Part shown: positions 48,741 through 59,017 of the stretch, one piece after another
Numbering within the stretch: position 1 is the stretch's first letter
Layout of the letters: each line of letters starts with the position of its first letter
Assembly: GCA_024426085.1 (NCBI GenBank)
Contig: CP087976.1
Coordinates: 1 to 64,000 of the forward strand
Origin: Rhizobium sp. RCAM05350
GTDB lineage: Bacteria > Pseudomonadota > Alphaproteobacteria > Rhizobiales > Rhizobiaceae
Direction: 5' to 3'
DNA length: 64,000 bases
Notes under the pieces: model-generated
What the model was told of the DNA's origin: nothing
Seen by the model: only the letters and a program-made list of their open reading frames with translations
Database searches by the model: none
Made by a program: the position numbers and the translations under genes

Positions 48741-49594
48741 GGTGTGGTGACGATTTAAGGATTTGGGATTCCCAAAGGGCGGCAAATCGGATTCAAAGCT
48801 GATTTTGGAGATCGGCGATGGACTGCGATGCGCTTCGGGATGACCAATGGGAACGGATCAAGGGCTTTGTGCCGGGTGGTACCAAAGGCAAGCGCGGCCC
48901 TCGCACAGATAATCGAACATTTCTGGATGCGCTTTTGTGGATGGCGCGTTCTGGCGGTCGTTGGCGAGACCTGCCCGAGCGGCTTGGCGACTATCGCTCG
49001 GTGAAGCGGCGCTATTACCGCTGGATCGAGATGGGTGTTCTTGACGAGATGCTGTCGGTTCTTTCGCGTGAAGCCGACCTCGAATGGCTGATGATTGATA
49101 GTACCATCGTGCGGGCTCATCAGCATGCCGCCGGCGCACGCAAGGTAAAAGGGGGCGGATGCCCAGGGCCTGGGCCGGTCTCGCGGTGGATTGAGCACCA
49201 AAATCCACGCAGCGACGGAAGCGCTCGGCCTTCCTATCCGATTGATCGGCTCTCCTGGACAGCGCAACGACATCGCGTTTGCCCATGACCTCATCGACGG
49301 TTTCCTGAGACCGTGGCCGCTCTTGCAGACAAAGGATATGATGCCGATCATCTATGCGAAAAGATCACGCGGGCAGGAGCGCGCCTTGTCATCCCGCCCA
49401 GGCGCAACCGAAAGGTTCACCGTGCCTACGACGCCGAACTCTACAAGGAGCGCAACCGCATCGAGCGCTTCTTCAACAAGCTCAAACAGTTCCGACGCGT
49501 CGCAACCCGCTATGACAAGCTCCTGGCCAATTTCATGGGCTTCGTCAAACTCGCAGCTATCGCCTGGCTCAAATAGTTAAATCGTCACTACTGC
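48741..49594 (+). mobile_element. IS5-family (IS427-type) insertion sequence
   Basis: An element of 854 bases. The left end GGTGTGGTGACGATTTAAG and the right end, read inverted, GGCAGTAGTGACGATTTAAC share GTGACGATTTAA and a following ATTTG, forming imperfect terminal repeats. CTAG at 48737-48740 and 49595-49598 is the target duplication. It separates the erythronate operon from the glycerate-kinase operon and contains one transposase gene. Confidence 0.82.
48818..49576 (+). CDS. IS5-family transposase (two compensating frameshifts)
   Basis: DDE transposase. It begins MDCDALRDDQWERIKGFVPG, then WMARSGGRWRDLPERLGDYR and LEWLMIDSTIVRAHQHAAGA with the first Asp. After an extra G in the run near 49153 the frame gives GLSTKIHAATEALGLPIRLI and GSPGQRNDIAFAHDLIDGF. 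After a missing base near 49303 it returns to ALADKGYDADHL (second Asp) and YKERNRIERFFNKLKQFRR (the Glu). Repaired length is about 252 residues. IS427 elements can use programmed frameshifting, but a shift that later reverses fits sequence error better. Confidence 0.85.
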
Positions 49595-49804
49595 CTAGGA
49601 CAGAAGCCGTTACTGATACAGGGTGTTTTCTGCCTGGAGCCGAGGAAGCGCTCAGGCGATCTGCTCATCAGGCGTAGCCCACAAGGGGATGCAAACCACG
49701 AGCATGCAACATCTCTACATCTCTTGGCGGCGGGCCAATTGAGGGCGAGCCAGCGCTGATCCGCACCGCTCCCTCTAGCTAGTCGATGCCATCACCTCGT
49801 TCTT

Positions 49805-51059
49805 TCATCGTAGTATAATCGCTCGTAAATCATTGACGTCCGTTCCCGTGGGGCCGGTCGAGAAGAGATCGCCGATAGCATCGAACGCTGTAAAGCTGTC
49901 GTTGAGGTCTAGCAGTTTGCGGCCATCAAGGCCGGCGGCGCGCAAACGTCGTGCCGTCGTGCCGTCGACGAAGGCGCCGGCATTGGTTCCCGAACCGTCG
50001 ATACCGTCCGTATCGGCGACCAGCGCGGTCATCGTGTGGCTGTCGATGGCCAGCGCCAACGCCAGCGGAACTCGCTGTTGCGCCCACCCTTCCCGCCCTT
50101 TGCGCGGAGCGTCACGGTCGTCTCGCCGCCCGAGAGCAGTACAACCGGCTTGGCGAACGGCCGGTCGCGTTGGGCGACTTCGCGGGCAAGCGCAGCGTGT
50201 ACCAGCGCCACGTCGCGGATTCACCTTCGATCGAGTCGGATAGGATAAAGGGCGTGACGCCGTTTGCACGCGCCGCATCCGCCGCCGCGTCGAGTGAGAC
50301 GCCGGCGGATGCAATGACGAAATGCTCGTGCCGGGCAAAGACCGGATCATCCGGCTTTGGCGCATCGGCAGCGGGCGAATTGAGGTGGTGGATGATCGCT
50401 GTGGGTAGTTGCAGCTTATATTGCTCTACGATCGCCAGCGCATCCTGTCGCGTCATGGCGTCCGGAATGGTCGGGCCCGAAGCCACAAAGACCGGATTAT
50501 CGCCCGGAATGTCCGAGACGATCAGGCTGACAACACGGGCCTTCGTGGCCGCAGCAAGGCGTCCGCCCTTGATAGTCGAAAGGTGCTTTCGGACCACGTT
50601 CATCGTGGAGATTGGAGCGCCGGATGCCAGGAGGGTCTCATTCAGCGCAATCTCGTCTTCCAGTGTCAGGCCTTCCGGCGGTGCGGGCAGCAGAGCCGAG
50701 CCGCCACCGCAGATCAGCGCAATGACGAGGTCGTTTTCCGAAAGGCGGGAGATAGTCTCCATCAGGCGCTTGCCCCCTACCTGTCCGGCGGCGTCCGGCA
50801 CGGGATGGGAGGCCTCGAGGATCTCGATCGACTTCGTCTCGCAGCCGTAACCGTAGCGGGTAACGACGACGCCCGACAGTGCGCCGTGCCAGACGTTTTC
50901 GAGCGCGGCGGCCATCTGAGCGGCGCCCTTGCCGGCGCCGATCACGACGGTGCGCCCGTTCTTTGGAGGCGACGGAAGGTGTTTCCGGATGCAGGTCAGC
51001 GGGTCGGCCGCCCTCACAGCGGCCGCGAACAACGCCTCCAGCAGCTCGCGATCGGTCAT
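49805..51059 (-). CDS. Glycerate 2-kinase (MOFRL/TtuD family) (two frameshifts)
   Basis: The enzyme phosphorylates D-glycerate to 2-phosphoglycerate. MTDRELLEALFAAAVRAADP starts it, followed by TVVIGAGKGAAQMAAALE, SHPVPDAAGQVGGKRLMETI, VIALICGGGSALLPAPPEGL and TMNVVRKHLSTIKGGRLAAA. After breaks near 50240 and 50080 come VVLLSGGETTVTLRAKGGKG with GRNSEFLLALALAID (the MOFRL motif) and ALVADTDGIDGSGTNAGAFV. Repaired length is about 418 residues. Alternative starts at 51068 and 51089 are in frame. It is the last gene of the operon from the enolase-family enzyme, so glycerate is the probable end product of that pathway. Confidence 0.87.
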
Positions 51060-51160
51060 TGCTATCATCTTCGCTTGATCAGTCGGCATTTGAAGGCGCC
51101 AATCGTTTCTCCCCGGCGGCCGGGTGATCAGCGAGCTCAAGCGCTTGCCGTACCTGCCTC

Positions 51161-52744
51161 CTATCTGCTTGCAGCGATGGGATCGGCGAGCGGACTCGCC
51201 GCAAGAAGGCGCTGTGTATAGGGGTGCTGAGGCGCATCGAAGACCGCGGCGGCTGGTCCCTGCTCGACTACTCTGCCACCCTGCATCACCATGACATTGT
51301 CCGCAAAGCTTCGGACGAGGTTCAGGTCATGGCAGATAAAAATGAGGGCCACATTGAGCCTATCACGAAGGTCGCGCAGTAACGCGATAACCTGGGCTTG
51401 AACCGTTAGGTCGAGTGCTGACACAGCCTCGTCGCAAACGATGATTTCGGATGACATCGTGAGCGCTCGTGCGATCGCAATGCGTTGCCTTTGGCCGCCT
51501 GAAAACTCGCCGGGAAATTTGTCAAGAGCTTTCAAGTCAAGACCGACGCTTTCAAGCAGTGTTCCAGCCCGCTCACGCCACAAATGACGTGGCAAGACAT
51601 CCTTCTGAATGGTCCAGGGTTCCACGATGACGTCCATCACCTTCATCCGCGGGTTTAGCGAGCTGTAAGGGTCTTGAAAGACCGCCTGAACTGCCCTCTG
51701 ATAACGGCGGATGCCTTCCTTATCGAGGCGAGTGATATCGGTGCCGTGGAACTTGATTTGGCCCTTAGCTGGGGACATCAGCCGCAGAATGGAGCGTGCC
51801 AGTGTAGACTTGCCGGATCCTGATTCCCCGACAATGCACATGATCTCCCCTTTATGCAGTGTCAGAGTGAGGTCGTGGACAATCTTCGCCTCGCCATATT
51901 GGAGTGAGACATTGGACACCTCCAGTATTACCTCTGCCGGTTTTCGTGACGGCCCGGATTTCATTTCACCGGCGGCAATCAGGTCACGGGTATATTGCTG
52001 CTTTGGCTCGAGGAGAACCTCGCGTATGCTGCCGCTTTCCACCATCTCGCCTCGACGCATAACCAGAACGTGGTCGGCAATGTCCGCGGCAACGCCAAGA
52101 TCATGGGTGATCATCAGAATTGACGTGCCCGTTTCGGCCTGGATGTCTCGGATCAAGTCAAGGATTTGTGCCTGGACGGTAACGTCGAGAGCGGTGGTGG
52201 GCTCATCGGCGATAAGCAGCGCGGGCTTCATCGCGATGCTCATGGCGATCATTATTCGCTGGCGCTGGCCGCCTGAGAATTCGTGCGGGTATTGGCTTTG
52301 GCGCTTTTCAGGATTGGAGATACCGACCCGTCCTAACAATTCTACCGCACGCCGATCTGCCTCGGCTCGACTACTGCCATGAATGCGGCAAACCTCTGCA
52401 ATCTGCCATCCAACGGGAAAGACTGGATTGAGATGTAGGAGCGGATCCTGGAACACGACCGAAATGTCGCGACCGGCAATGGCTCGCCGTTCTGCTGGTG
52501 CCATCGCCAGAAGATCTTTCCCTCTGAAGCGGATGTCTCCGGAACTAATGATTGCCGGCGGCATATCAAGTAGTCCCAAAATTGCTGAAGCGGTGACGCT
52601 TTTGCCGGAGCCGCTTTCGCCGATGATCGCGAGCACTTCCCCTTTGTCGATCGTAAAGGAAATATCCTTCACCGCGTGGAAGAGCCCATTGGCGGTTCGG
52701 AAATCGACAGACAGATGCTCGACCTGGAGAAGGGGTGATTTCAT
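51161..52744 (-). CDS. Dipeptide/oligopeptide-type ABC transporter, fused two-domain ATPase
   Basis: An intact 527-residue protein with two ATPase halves, like GsiA or fused DppD-DppF. Half 1 has AIIGESGSGKSVTASAILGL, EFSGGQRQRIMIAMSIAMKP and LLIADEPTTALD. Half 2 has IVGESGSGKSTLARSILRLM, EFSGGQRQRIAIARALTMSS and IIVCDEAVSALD. Its ATG overlaps the stop of the permease gene (ATGA). It powers the importer formed with the two permeases and the binding protein. Confidence 0.93.
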   Translation of the reverse strand: MKSPLLQVEHLSVDFRTANGLFHAVKDISFTIDKGEVLAIIGESGSGKSVTASAILGLLDMPPAIISSGDIRFRGKDLLAMAPAERRAIAGRDISVVFQDPLLHLNPVFPVGWQIAEVCRIHGSSRAEADRRAVELLGRVGISNPEKRQSQYPHEFSGGQRQRIMIAMSIAMKPALLIADEPTTALDVTVQAQILDLIRDIQAETGTSILMITHDLGVAADIADHVLVMRRGEMVESGSIREVLLEPKQQYTRDLIAAGEMKSGPSRKPAEVILEVSNVSLQYGEAKIVHDLTLTLHKGEIMCIVGESGSGKSTLARSILRLMSPAKGQIKFHGTDITRLDKEGIRRYQRAVQAVFQDPYSSLNPRMKVMDVIVEPWTIQKDVLPRHLWRERAGTLLESVGLDLKALDKFPGEFSGGQRQRIAIARALTMSSEIIVCDEAVSALDLTVQAQVIALLRDLRDRLNVALIFICHDLNLVRSFADNVMVMQGGRVVEQGPAAAVFDAPQHPYTQRLLAASPLADPIAASR

Positions 52745-53625
52745 GCTGTTACCTCGCCGGATGTCAACCGGACACGCAGTGTGGGATCATTAGCGATACG
52801 GAACCAATTGCCGACGATGGTCGCCGAGACAGCCATGGAGGCGATTGCCAACCCCGGCCAAAGCGATACCCACCACGCGCTTCTTAAGTAGGGCTGCCCT
52901 TCGGCCACAAGCAAACCCCAGGTGGCGTCTGGTGGTTGCACACCTATCCCGAGGAAGGACAACGTTGACTCGGCGAGCATAATCACGGCGAACTCAAGCG
53001 CTGCGATGGCTAGGACAGTGGGCATCACCAAGGGGACAATGTGGTGCCGTAGCACATGAAGGTCACCCGCCCCCATGATGCGTGCTGCTGCCACAAACCA
53101 ACGCTCGCGAAGCTCCAGCGATTCCCCGCGCACCGTCCGGGCGAATACGGCAAGACGCGTGATCGTGAGGATCAAAATGACGTTCCCGATATGAGCGCCG
53201 AGGACAAAGAGGACAACCATCGCCAGCAACAGCGACGGAATGCTGAGGAGCACATCGATCCCTCGCATCAGGGCTGCGCTCAAGAGGTTTTCACGCAGGC
53301 CTGCAACAAGACCGATGATCGTCCCCGTCACCATGGCCAAAAGCACGGCAGTACTCGCGATCATGATCGTTGTTCTCGCGGCCACCGCCAAACGGACGAT
53401 CATCGGACGACCGAGTGCATCGCCGCCAAGGAAATAGACCCAGGATCGATTGAGATCAAAAGGCGCCGCGTGGCGCGCAGTGAGCTGCATGCGGTTCAAG
53501 GCGGGGTCAACGAAGGCAGGCCCGACGATTGCGATGGCTACGAGAACCAGGAGGTAGAGGAACGCGGCGCAAGCGAGCCGGTCCTTTTTCAGGAGAATCC
53601 AATAGTTTCGCATTTCACGCCTCAA
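52741..53625 (-). CDS. ABC transporter permease, DppC type
   Basis: An intact 294-residue permease. A long first helix (ACAAFLYLLVLVAIAIVGPA) is followed by PFDLNRSWVYFLGGDALGRP, the DppC loop, and IIGLVAGLRENLLSAALMRG, then AARIMGAGDLHVLRHHIVPL, the ATPase-contact segment. It overlaps the DppB gene upstream and the ATPase gene downstream by 4 bases each, which shows tight coupling. Confidence 0.92.
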   Translation of the reverse strand: MRREMRNYWILLKKDRLACAAFLYLLVLVAIAIVGPAFVDPALNRMQLTARHAAPFDLNRSWVYFLGGDALGRPMIVRLAVAARTTIMIASTAVLLAMVTGTIIGLVAGLRENLLSAALMRGIDVLLSIPSLLLAMVVLFVLGAHIGNVILILTITRLAVFARTVRGESLELRERWFVAAARIMGAGDLHVLRHHIVPLVMPTVLAIAALEFAVIMLAESTLSFLGIGVQPPDATWGLLVAEGQPYLRSAWWVSLWPGLAIASMAVSATIVGNWFRIANDPTLRVRLTSGEVTA

Positions 53626-54540
53626 GTTAGCCTGACGCGGGGGTCTAGGCGCATGTAAAGGATGTCGATGATAGTGTTCATCAAGTAGACTGCGATGGCC
53701 GCAACGATGATACAGGTGATCGTGAGTTCGAAATCACGGTTGCGGACGGAATCTATCATCAGGTTGCCAATGCCCGGGAAGCCGAAAATCGTTTCGACGA
53801 CAACCGCTCCGTTGATGAGGCCTGTCGCCTGGATGCCTGCCACCGTGATGAGCGGCAGGAGCGCATTCCTTAGCGCATGGACAAAAATGACGCGTGGCCC
53901 CGATGCTCCTTTCGAAATCGCCGTTTTGACATATGGCGCGTTCAGGCAAGTGAGCATGCTGGTTCTGCACTACCTGGGACAGTAGTCCGAGCGGTCCCAG
54001 GACGAGCACCGCAACTGGCAGAATCCAGCTCTTTGCACTAACCATCCCTGATGTCGGGAGCCATCCGAGTTTTATCGAGAAGACGAGGATCGCGACGATC
54101 GAAATCCAGAACGGAGGGGTGGATGCTGTGACGATCGTCAGGATACTGACAAGGCGGTCGAAAAGCGAGTTTGGCCAATAGGCGGCGAGCGATCCCAATA
54201 TCGCAGCTGCGAATATGGCGATCGACATCGCCAGTGCCGCCAGCTTCAACGTCACTGGAAAGGCCTCCAAAACCACGTCAAGCGCGGGGCGCGCCTTGAA
54301 TACCGAGTTACCGAAGTCGCCCTGCGCGAGGTTCGAGATATACCTCGAAAACTGGACGATCACCGGGTCGTCGAAACCGTTCTCTTGCCGGAACGCGGCA
54401 CGCTGCGACTCGGACGCCGACAGTGGCAAATAGAGATCGGTCGGATCTCCGGTCAGTCGCGTGAGAAAGAAAACGACCGTCAGAAGGACAAAAAGTGCGG
54501 CGACGCTTTGAGCGAGGCGCCTGACGACATAACGCAGCAT
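53622..54540 (-). CDS. ABC transporter permease, DppB type (one frameshift)
   Basis: MLRYVVRRLAQSVAALFVLL is the classic DppB N-terminus. VIVQFSRYISNLAQGDFGNS and FPVTLKLAALAMSIAIFAAA follow, and TASTPPFWISIVAILVFSIK lies before the break near 53963 (one extra base). The rest is NAPYVKTAISKGASGPRVIF, HALRNALLPLITVAGIQATG and ETIFGFPGIGNLMIDSVRNR. Repaired length is about 305 residues. It forms the heterodimeric channel with the DppC-type protein. Confidence 0.9.
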
Positions 54541-54596
54541 AAGGCGAACCTTTCGAGATTCAATGGGGCGGCGCTTAGGACGCCACCCCTAGTATT

Positions 54597-56108
54597 TCAC
54601 TTGAACGTGATGGTAGCCACGTCAAGACGTCCTCTAGAGGTGGGTTTGAAGTTCAACCTCGGCGACACGCGGGCATCAGCGACTTGATGGAAGAGCATAA
54701 TGTCATATGCCTGATCGTGGATGCGAGCGAACGTGGCCTGGTAGAGCTCCGACCGCTTCGGGTTGTCGGCAGCTGCCCCCTCGTCTATTAGCTTGTCGAG
54801 TTCGGGGTCCTGAATCTTCGACGTTCCACCCGTCGAGTGGTACTTGTTGAGAAGCGTGATACCGGCGTCGCCGGTATTGTTGTCATGAATATCCATGAGC
54901 AGATGGGCCGCCGTGCTGTTGTTGAACGGCTTGAAGTAAAAGCCGTTGTATTCGTTCGCTTCCAAGAGCTGGGGGCGTGTATTAAACCCGACCGCGTTCA
55001 GCATCTCGGAGATGGCCTGCATACCTTCGGCGCCGGCGGGCACGTTAGGTCGGGCGATCACGAGGATTTCCTTGTCGACAGGCACGCCATCGGCCTTTGC
55101 CTCGGTAATGAGGCTCGTCGCTTTGTCAGGATCATAAGGGAATTGCTGAATGGTGTCATTGTAGCCGTTGATGGTCGGCATCACGTAATTTTTCGCCAAA
55201 ATCCAGCGGGCGCTGTAAATTGAACCGATCATCGCCTGCCGATCGAGCGCAAGGTTCATCGCTTCACGGACGCGAAGATCGTTCATGGGCGGCTTGTTTA
55301 CATCGATGCGCAGCCGCATGGTTTCCGAGTTCAGGTATGGAAAGTCGGTTTCCGGATTGTCCGCGTCTTGAGGGGCAATTTCGGGGGCAATATCAGCTTC
55401 GCCGCTGGCCACCATGGCGGCGCGAACGATGGATTCCTTTCGGAACAGGTAGGTCACCGAGTCCACCTCGGGCACGGTGCCCCAGTATTTATCATTCCGC
55501 TGAAGTTCGATGCCTTCGCCAGGTTTCCAGCTGGCAAAACTGTAGGGTCCAGTCCCGACCGGCGAGCGTGTAAACTCGTCGAATGGGGTGTTAGGCGAGA
55601 CCATTGGAAGCGTGGCCAGCATGACCGGAAGGAGAGGTGCTGGATGGTCCGTTTTCGGATCCACCGTTAAGTCATCAATCACATCGAAGGTGAACTTCAT
55701 TCCCTCAAAGTGATAGCTGCGAGTTGCGCAGTTCAGTTTTGGGTTCAGCACGCGCTCGAACGACTTGACGAAGGTGGCCGCGTTGAACGGGTTTCCGTCC
55801 TGGAAGGATACGCGAGGCCGAAGCTTCAGACGCCACTGGCTCTCTCCGGTTCGAGCCCAGTCGGTGACGAGTCCCGGCTGGACTTGCCCGGTCGCAGCGT
55901 CGATCTTGGTGCCGGTTTCGACAAGGTTGTTTCGAATCACGAAGCCGATCGTGCTGCGTGTAGTATTGCAGGGATCGAGTGTGTCCGGTTCTGCGTCCAA
56001 CACGATGCGAACGTTCTTATTGGGTTGCTGCGCAGCCGCGTTGCCGGCTCCTACCGTCAGGGCAAGCGCTGCCGCTGCGGTGTATCCTATGGTCTGAAAA
56101 ACTTTCAT
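54597..56108 (-). CDS. ABC transporter substrate-binding protein, family 5 (peptide/nickel type)
   Basis: An intact 503-residue lipid-free periplasmic protein with a signal peptide (IGYTAAAALALTVGAGNAAA) and the family pattern NVRIVLDAEPDTLDPCNTTR, RVSFQDGNPFNAATFVKSFE, SPVGTGPYSFASWKPGEGIE and LRVREAMNLALDRQAMIGSI. ATG 56108 is chosen for its GGGAGG at good spacing; an upstream in-frame ATG lacks one. Despite the family name, such proteins in rhizobia often carry sugars, opines or sugar acids, which fits the neighbouring enolase-family enzyme. Confidence 0.92.
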   Translation of the reverse strand: MKVFQTIGYTAAAALALTVGAGNAAAQQPNKNVRIVLDAEPDTLDPCNTTRSTIGFVIRNNLVETGTKIDAATGQVQPGLVTDWARTGESQWRLKLRPRVSFQDGNPFNAATFVKSFERVLNPKLNCATRSYHFEGMKFTFDVIDDLTVDPKTDHPAPLLPVMLATLPMVSPNTPFDEFTRSPVGTGPYSFASWKPGEGIELQRNDKYWGTVPEVDSVTYLFRKESIVRAAMVASGEADIAPEIAPQDADNPETDFPYLNSETMRLRIDVNKPPMNDLRVREAMNLALDRQAMIGSIYSARWILAKNYVMPTINGYNDTIQQFPYDPDKATSLITEAKADGVPVDKEILVIARPNVPAGAEGMQAISEMLNAVGFNTRPQLLEANEYNGFYFKPFNNSTAAHLLMDIHDNNTGDAGITLLNKYHSTGGTSKIQDPELDKLIDEGAAADNPKRSELYQATFARIHDQAYDIMLFHQVADARVSPRLNFKPTSRGRLDVATITFK

Positions 56109-56304
56109 TGAATATCCTCCCTTACATTGTGCAGACTGACGATCTGCGATCACGCTATGCTCTGTGTTCACTCGGAATATTGCAGGACAGATAGAATCCC
56201 GAATGACCTCCGACTGTTATTTCTTTCCCGTAGCCGTCTTCTTAGACAGGACGTTGCTGACCACAGGTCCGCGCTTCCTGTTTGATAACGCCGTCGTAAT
56301 CTGC

Positions 56305-57455
56305 TCATTGATCGACAATGAAGCCATCGTAGTGCGGTCGGACTACGATGGGTCGATCAACCTTGGGCGCCGACGCGAATGCCCCTTCGCGGAGTTCGAT
56401 TCCAAGGCCTGGACCCTGAGGTATCGAAAGGAAGCCATTCTGAGGGACGGGCAAGCCTTCGAACAAGACGCTCGCCGGAAGATCGGTGTTGCCATGAATT
56501 CCTGTCGAGGACGAAGGGTACTCTTGAATGGCCACGTTCGGGACATTCGCGTCGAGCTGCAGTTCCGCGGCTAAGTTGAGCGGCGACAGGGGATTGTGTG
56601 GAATTATGTCCATGTCGTTTGCTTCCGCGAGCGCAGCAATTTTCTTGGCGCCGGTGATCCCCCCGCAAAGGCCAATAGAGGGCCGAAGGAATTGAACGCC
56701 TCTTCTCGCCACGAGCGTCTGGAACATCTGCAGACTGAAATAGCGTTCGCCGGTTGCGATCGGGACCGGGATATGGTCGGCAACCCATGCCATTGCGTCC
56801 AGGCTGCTCGGCTTGAGGGGGTCCTCTATGAACATGGGGCGATACGGCTCGATCTCGCGTGCGAAGGTGATCGCCTCGGCCACGGTTAGCCGCCGATGCA
56901 ATTCAATGCAGAGGTCGACCTCTGGTCCCAGCGCTTCCCTAAGCGAAGCGACGACGGCAACCGCGTCGTCGATCTTGCGCGTGCGGCTTGAAATAGCGGT
57001 CATAATCCTCATCTAGGAACGGATTAAGGTGGCCGAGGGCGGTAAATCCTTGAGACTTACGAAGGAGCGCCTCGGAAATCATCGCCTCTTCTGTCTTCGC
57101 TTTGACGTGGGCATAGAGTCCGGATCTTGTCTCGGACGCAACCGCCGAGGAGTTCGAAGATCGGGACACCAAGTGACTTGCCCTTGATATCCCAGAGCGC
57201 GATATCGATCGTGAAATGGCGCCCATGATTGCAGCGCCAGTGAAATGGCTTGCCCGCTGCAGCGTTCCAGTGATGCTCGATCTGCCGGGCGTCGCGGCCG
57301 ATTAGATACTCCCCGCACTTTACGATAGCTGCGGCACTGGCTTCAAGATGTCCCCAAGCACCGGACTCGCCGATACCGGTAGTCCCGTCCTCGGTGGTGA
57401 TCTGAACAAAGAGGTATTTGTCTACGAAGCTCGGAACAACTGATTTGACTTTCAT
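56305..57455 (-). CDS. Enolase-superfamily sugar-acid dehydratase/racemase (two or more frameshifts)
   Basis: The mandelate racemase/muconate lactonizing type. MKVKSVVPSFVDKYLFVQIT, TGIGESGAWGHLEASAAAIV, HFTIDIALWDIKGKSLGVPI and FELLGGCVRD form the capping domain and barrel start. After breaks near 57115 and 57000 come DLCIELHRRLTVAEAITFAR, RPMFIEDPLKPSSLDAMAWV (metal Glu), PIATGERYFS (metal Glu) and LRPSIGLCGGITGAKKIAAL with DIIPHNPLSPLNLAA (His). Such enzymes usually dehydrate aldonic acids. The His in ELH and PHNP resembles mannonate or galactonate dehydratases. Repaired length is about 383 residues. It heads the operon with the dipeptide-type transporter and glycerate kinase. Confidence 0.85.
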
Positions 57456-57674
57456 GACCCACCACTAAATTTGTGCTGAGCCACTTTTCGCGCGGCCGTC
57501 GTGGAGTTTCAATTCGTAGTTCCCTAAGTCACCCTTTCCGAATTTTGAACCGTCAGACCCGGTGCACTCGTGCGAGACGATGACAAGAAGGATCAACCGG
57601 GCGGGAGCAGTCCTTCGTCACTCGAAAGATATACGCTGCGGAGCAATGGCGGCCTCGCTTCACGGGCCTGGTGA

Positions 57675-58607
57675 TCAGCAAGTTGGTTTGCCATTTTTTG
57701 AGGCGAGGATCGCATCCTTGAACGATCGCGCGGCGTTGGTCATGAGGTCCTCGCGGTACCAGATTTTGATCTGGCGATCCGCCCATTCCTCTTCGATCGG
57801 AAGGCAGACAGTCCCCAGTTTCTTGGCATAGGGCTTCGCCATGAGCTCCGACATGATGCCAATGCCGAGGTTGGCTGCGATCATACTTCGCATCACGTCG
57901 AACGACTGGACAGCACGGTATCGAAAAGTCTGTCGGCGCTCGGCGGCTTGCTGCACTAAGAATGCGCAAAGCGCGCTCTGCGGGCCGAGGGTCACATGCT
58001 CAAACTGGAGCATCTCGTCAAAATTCGCACGGCGCATTCTTGCCAATGGATGGCCGGCAGGCACCATTGCCACGAGCTTTACGTTCTGAAACGGGACGGA
58101 AGACATGCCAACTGGCGCCTCAAATACCGAGATGGTGAGGGCTAAGTCGGCGCGGCCATTCTCGATCTCCGGGACGATCGACCATCCGTTGACCTCTTTC
58201 AGGTCGATGGTCACATCGTGGTGAGTCGCCGAGTAATTGGCAACTGTGTCAGCCAGACCGCCGACGATTGCCGATTGTGTTGCGACTATACGGACCTGGC
58301 CACGTTTACCTGCCGCAAATTCCTTCATCGCTTGAGAGGCGATGTTGAGCCGGTGCATTACGGACTGCATGTGAACAGCCAACTCTTCTCCGGCGGGCGT
58401 CGCCGTCACTCCGCGTGCATGCCGTTCGAAGAGTGTGACGCCGAAGAGATGTTCGAGGTCCTGGATTCGTTTTGTAACTGCTGGCAGTGCCAGGTGGGAC
58501 TTCTCGGCAGCGCGCGTTAGGCTTCCTTCTTGGTGCGCGATGAGAAACAGGCGAGCAGATTCTAGATCAAGTCCACGCATATAGTCTAAACGGCCCATAG
58601 TGGCCAT
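57675..58607 (-). CDS. LysR-family transcriptional regulator
   Basis: An intact 310-residue regulator. The N-terminal winged helix is SARLFLIAHQEGSLTRAAEK, SHLALPAVTKRIQDLEHLFG and TLFERHARGVTATPAGEEL, and a periplasmic-binding-like effector domain follows (VRIVATQSAIVGGLADTVAN). AGGAGA lies close before the ATG at 58607. It is read in the same direction as, and 220 bases upstream of, the enolase-family gene, so it probably controls the operon 57455-49805 in response to the sugar acid. Confidence 0.9.
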   Translation of the reverse strand: MATMGRLDYMRGLDLESARLFLIAHQEGSLTRAAEKSHLALPAVTKRIQDLEHLFGVTLFERHARGVTATPAGEELAVHMQSVMHRLNIASQAMKEFAAGKRGQVRIVATQSAIVGGLADTVANYSATHHDVTIDLKEVNGWSIVPEIENGRADLALTISVFEAPVGMSSVPFQNVKLVAMVPAGHPLARMRRANFDEMLQFEHVTLGPQSALCAFLVQQAAERRQTFRYRAVQSFDVMRSMIAANLGIGIMSELMAKPYAKKLGTVCLPIEEEWADRQIKIWYREDLMTNAARSFKDAILASKNGKPTC

Positions 58608-58689
58608 GATCTCCTAAGTTTGAAAGGAATATTCGGATAGCATAGCGAAATTGGGGGCAATGACAACGATGAGCCGACGCGGGCCGACC

Positions 58690-58987
58690 TCGTTGGTGGG
58701 CAAGACTCGCGCCGGAATGCCTGGACCGGCTTGCCGCCGTATGCACCGCTGCGAAACACAACCGCGGATCAAAAACTCTTCATCTTCTCCATGTGCTCCG
58801 GCCAGCGGCCCGCAAGTCTTGCGTCGAAGACAGGTCCGAGGTCGGGCTGCGTCAGCACCCGGCGGTAAAAGGTCTCGACGAGGGTGCTGATGAACGTCTC
58901 GTCGACACCGATCGTTCTCATCTCAGCTTCCGCGCGATCGCGGATTGCCGCAACATGCGCTGAGCGGCCCCGCGATTCGTTGTCCAT
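58690..58987 (-). pseudogene. Group III truncated hemoglobin, broken
   Basis: The frame from ATG 58987 reads TIGVDETFISTLVETFYRRV, LTQPDLGPVFDARLAGRWPE and HMEKMKSF, then a TGA where TGG (Trp) is expected. The same frame continues SAVVFRSGAYGGKPVQA before the sequence diverges, so the heme-ligand His and helix end are absent. The family binds oxygen or nitric oxide. Its start is 31 bases after the stop of the FAD/NAD(P)-binding fragment upstream. The stop codon could be a sequence error, but the lost 3' end cannot. Confidence 0.75.
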
Positions 58988-59017
58988 CTTGAAATCCCGG
59001 TTCCGGCGACCTGTTAT

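Noticed and set aside
49150..49170. Programmed frameshift in the IS5 transposase
   Set aside because: The shift is +1 and is reversed 150 bases later, unlike a programmed -1 shift between orfA and orfB; two sequence errors explain it better.
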